A DNA stretch of 6,498 nt from Synergistales bacterium (GTDB taxonomy: Bacteria > Synergistota > Synergistia > Synergistales > 79-D21): the NCBI GenBank assembly GCA_015657435.1, contig JADLKH010000003.1, positions 533,952 to 540,449 on the forward strand, written 5' to 3'. The notes under the pieces are model-generated. The model made no database searches. It was not told the DNA's origin and was given only the letters and a program-made list of their open reading frames with translations. Both the position numbers and the translations under genes were made by a program. Numbering within the stretch: position 1 is the stretch's first letter; each line of letters starts with the position of its first letter. This document shows positions 4,908 through 6,498 of the stretch, piece after piece.

Positions 4908-5754
4908 AACGCCTGTTTCTTCTGCTGCTGCTGGTCTGCCTGCCGACGATTTTCGTCGGCTTTGTCCTTCACCGGCCCGTTTCCGCCGGTCCAGTGAAGG
5001 TGTTCGTCAGCATTCCGCCTCAGAAATACTTTGCGGAGCGCGTGGGGGAAACCGGGTTCAGGTGTCCGTCCTGATTCCCCCGGGGGCCGATCCCCACACT
5101 TTCGAACCCAGACCCGCAGTCATGGTGGAGCTCTCCAGGGCCCGGGCCTGGTTCACAATCGGGGTCCCCTTCGAGGACAACCTGCTGCCGAGGGTTTCGT
5201 CGATGAACCCGGAGCTTGCGATCGTCCGGACTGAGGAGGGGATCGCCCGGGTCGAATCGGCCCACGAAGGCGCCGATCCCCATATCTGGCTCTCTCCGCG
5301 CCTGGTGAAGCGCCAGGCCGAGAACATCCTGGCCGGGCTCGTCAGGGCCGATCCGGCGGGGGAGAAGGTCTACCGGTCCAACGCGAGGCGTTTCCAGGCC
5401 GAACTGGATGCCCTCGGCCGGGAATTCGGGACCCTGTTCGCATCCGTCCGTGACAAGTCGTTTTTGGTTTTCCATCCGTCCTGGGGATACCTGGCGGCGG
5501 ATTACGGGCTTCGGCAGATGGCCATCGAAGTCGAAGGGAAGGAACCGAAGGGGGAGGACCTGTCCCGGATCATCGAGTCGGCAAGGGAAAAGCGGATCCG
5601 GGTGATTTTCGTCGAGCCGCAGTTTTCTTCCCGGGCCGCCGCGACGATCGCCGAATCGATCGGGGCAAAGGTCGTGACGGCTGACCCCTTGGCGGCCAAC
5701 TGGGCCGACAACCTGCGCAAGGTGGCCCGGGGCTTCAGCCAGGCTGCGCGTTAG
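4904..5754 (+). pseudogene. znuA: ZnuA/TroA-type periplasmic zinc-binding protein, interrupted by a frameshift
   Basis: ATG 4904 overlaps the regulator stop and follows GGAGGGAAAAG. The N-terminus is a signal peptide with KR, a leucine-rich core and a VSA/G cleavage site near residue 28, with no lipobox. The frame continues through VFVSIPPQKYFAERVG, then diverges and stops at a TGA (5072-5074). Typical sequence resumes one frame back with NRVQVSVLIPPGADPHTFEP and runs to TAG 5752-5754. Adding one G to the run 5044-5048 restores a continuous 283-residue protein of normal size. In that protein the expected metal ligands are all present: H65 (ADPHTF), H127 (ADPHIWLSP), H191 (FHPSWGY) and D261 (TADPLA), plus the conserved EVEGKEP. 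It lacks the His-rich loop of many ZnuA proteins. The role would be to deliver zinc, or possibly manganese, to the ABC importer. The preserved downstream sequence suggests either a sequencing error or a very recent mutation. Confidence 0.85.
5044..5048 (+). other. Site of the one-base frameshift in znuA (run of five G)
   Basis: Family-like sequence reads GTG GGG up to here in the upstream frame, then continues as GGA AAC CGG in the frame one base back. Six G instead of five would join both parts as VGGNRV without any gap. The frame change can therefore be placed within a few bases of this run. Confidence 0.75.
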
Positions 5755-5764
5755 GCGGGAAGAC

Positions 5765-6498
5765 ATGGAAAGCCGGGAGTTCGACATCGAGCTGAAGGAT
5801 GTCCGGTTCGCCTACAACGGATCCGGCCCTGTCCTGGAGGGGGTGTCCCTGGCCGTCAGACCGAGGGAGTTCCTGGCGGTTCTGGGACCCAACGGCGGGG
5901 GGAAGAGCACTCTCCTCCGGGTCATCCTTGGGCTTCTCGAACCTCAGGCCGGAACGGTCCGCCTGCTTGGGAGCCCTCCCAGGGAATCGGTGCGTCGCGT
6001 GGGATATGTCCCCCAGGATGCAAATTCGAACCGAGGTTTTCCCGTTTCGGTGGAAGACGTGGTCCTGATGGGCCGCTTCAGCGGCAGGGGGGCGCGGTGG
6101 AAAGCCGGGTCCGAAGACCGGCGGGCGGCGGAGGAGGCCATGGACCGGATGGGAATCCTGTTCCTGCGGCGCAATAGGATCGGGGAGCTTTCACAGGGTC
6201 AGCGACAGCGCGTGGCGATCGCCAGGGCTCTTGCCGTGGAACCGGAAGCCCTGCTTCTCGACGAGCCGACCGCAAGCGTGGATCTGCAAACCCAGGCGGC
6301 GCTCCACGAGATCCTGAAGGAATTGAACCGCACAATCACGATCGTCATGGTGAGTCACGACCTGACGGCCCTCACCAGTTGCGCGACTTCCGTGGCGTGC
6401 GTCAACCGCGCCCTTTTCCACCACGATCGCGCCGAGCTGACAGGCGAAATGGTCCAATCGGCCTACGGGAGCTGCCCGGTCGAACTCATCGCACATGG
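5765..6498 (+). CDS. znuC: ZnuC-type ABC transporter ATP-binding protein (3' end cut by window)
   Basis: An open frame of 244 codons runs from ATG 5765 to the right edge without a stop. It encodes the cytoplasmic ATPase that powers the zinc/manganese-type importer. Motifs in order: Walker [10 protein letters not shown] (41-49), Q-loop YVPQD (Q84), signature LSQGQRQRV (142-150), Walker B ALLLDEP (162-168), D-loop SVD (171-173) and H-loop VSHD (H198). The C-terminal CVNRALFHH segment, followed by a region ending [14 protein letters not shown], is characteristic of the metal-uptake ATPases of the ZnuC/MntB group, so only a few residues should be missing. The signature has Q instead of the usual second-position G in LSGGQ. 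It begins 10 bases after the znuA stop with a modest GGCGGGA site. The permease gene (znuB) is expected next, beyond the window. Zinc is favoured over manganese from the neighbouring regulator. Confidence 0.9.
   Translation, partial: MESREFDIELKDVRFAYNGSGPVLEGVSLAVRPREFLAVLGPNGGGKSTLLRVILGLLEPQAGTVRLLGSPPRESVRRVGYVPQDANSNRGFPVSVEDVVLMGRFSGRGARWKAGSEDRRAAEEAMDRMGILFLRRNRIGELSQGQRQRVAIARALAVEPEALLLDEPTASVDLQTQAALHEILKELNRTITIVMVSHDLTALTSCATSVACVNRALFHHDRAELTGEMVQSAYGSCPVELIAH

Noticed and set aside
5042..5054. Programmed -1 ribosomal frameshift in znuA
   Set aside because: The sequence does not fit an X-XXY-YYZ slippery heptamer: the A-site codon GAA would shift onto GGA with a mismatch. Five G is also short for transcriptional slippage, and no family precedent is known to me.
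5020..5787. 255-codon minus-strand open frame opposite the znuA gene
   Set aside because: Low-complexity Gly/Pro/Arg-rich product with no recognisable domain; the plus strand carries conserved ZnuA sequence throughout.
1..6498. CRISPR arrays, tRNA/rRNA genes, insertion sequences, toxin-antitoxin pairs or phage genes
   Set aside because: No direct-repeat arrays, RNA-gene signatures, transposase-like products or terminal inverted repeats were seen; coding genes fill nearly the whole window.

Overview
The window is GC-rich, densely coded and bacterial, with nine protein-coding loci: seven complete, two cut by the window ends, and one of the seven apparently frameshifted. The predicted zinc-binding protein has a cleavable signal peptide without a lipobox cysteine, which suggests a diderm (Gram-negative-type) cell envelope. 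Taxonomy cannot be fixed from this sequence. A Desulfobacterota- or Synergistota-like anaerobe is only a guess. No rRNA, tRNA, insertion sequence, CRISPR array or long repeat was seen.

Layout. (1) Positions 2-217 hold the C-terminal end of an alpha/beta-hydrolase thioesterase of the polyketide/nonribosomal peptide type. It overlaps by an ATGA junction with (2) a Sfp-type 4'-phosphopantetheinyl transferase (214-903); together they look like the downstream edge of a carrier-protein biosynthetic cluster. (3) A DHA1-like MFS exporter lies convergent to it on the minus strand (920-2176). (4) A divergent promoter region separates the exporter from a two-gene plus-strand unit: a nitroreductase-family flavoprotein (2268-2882) and a small single-domain cupin (2917-3279). 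(5) On the minus strand, convergent to the cupin, is an overlapping pair of half-length ChrA-type transporters (3796-4338, then 3287-3808). (6) Divergent from that pair is a plus-strand metal-uptake operon: a Fur-family regulator, probably Zur-like (4461-4907), a ZnuA/TroA-type zinc-binding protein (4904-5754) and a ZnuC-type ABC ATPase (5765 to the window end). The membrane permease would be expected just beyond the right edge.

How they work together. The last three genes form a coherent zinc (or possibly manganese) import and regulation unit. The regulator probably controls its own operon through an inverted repeat lying over the -35 element. The predicted promoter sits so close to the regulator's ATG, with no Shine-Dalgarno sequence, that the mRNA may be leaderless. 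The substrate-binding gene is split by a one-base deficit in a G run near 5044-5048, which is either a sequence error or a real lesion. The paired ChrA halves probably act as a heterodimeric anion (chromate-type) transporter. I found no convincing wholly new system. The best leads are the znuA frameshift, the leaderless regulator, the phosphopantetheinyl transferase active-site substitution and the off-window biosynthetic cluster.
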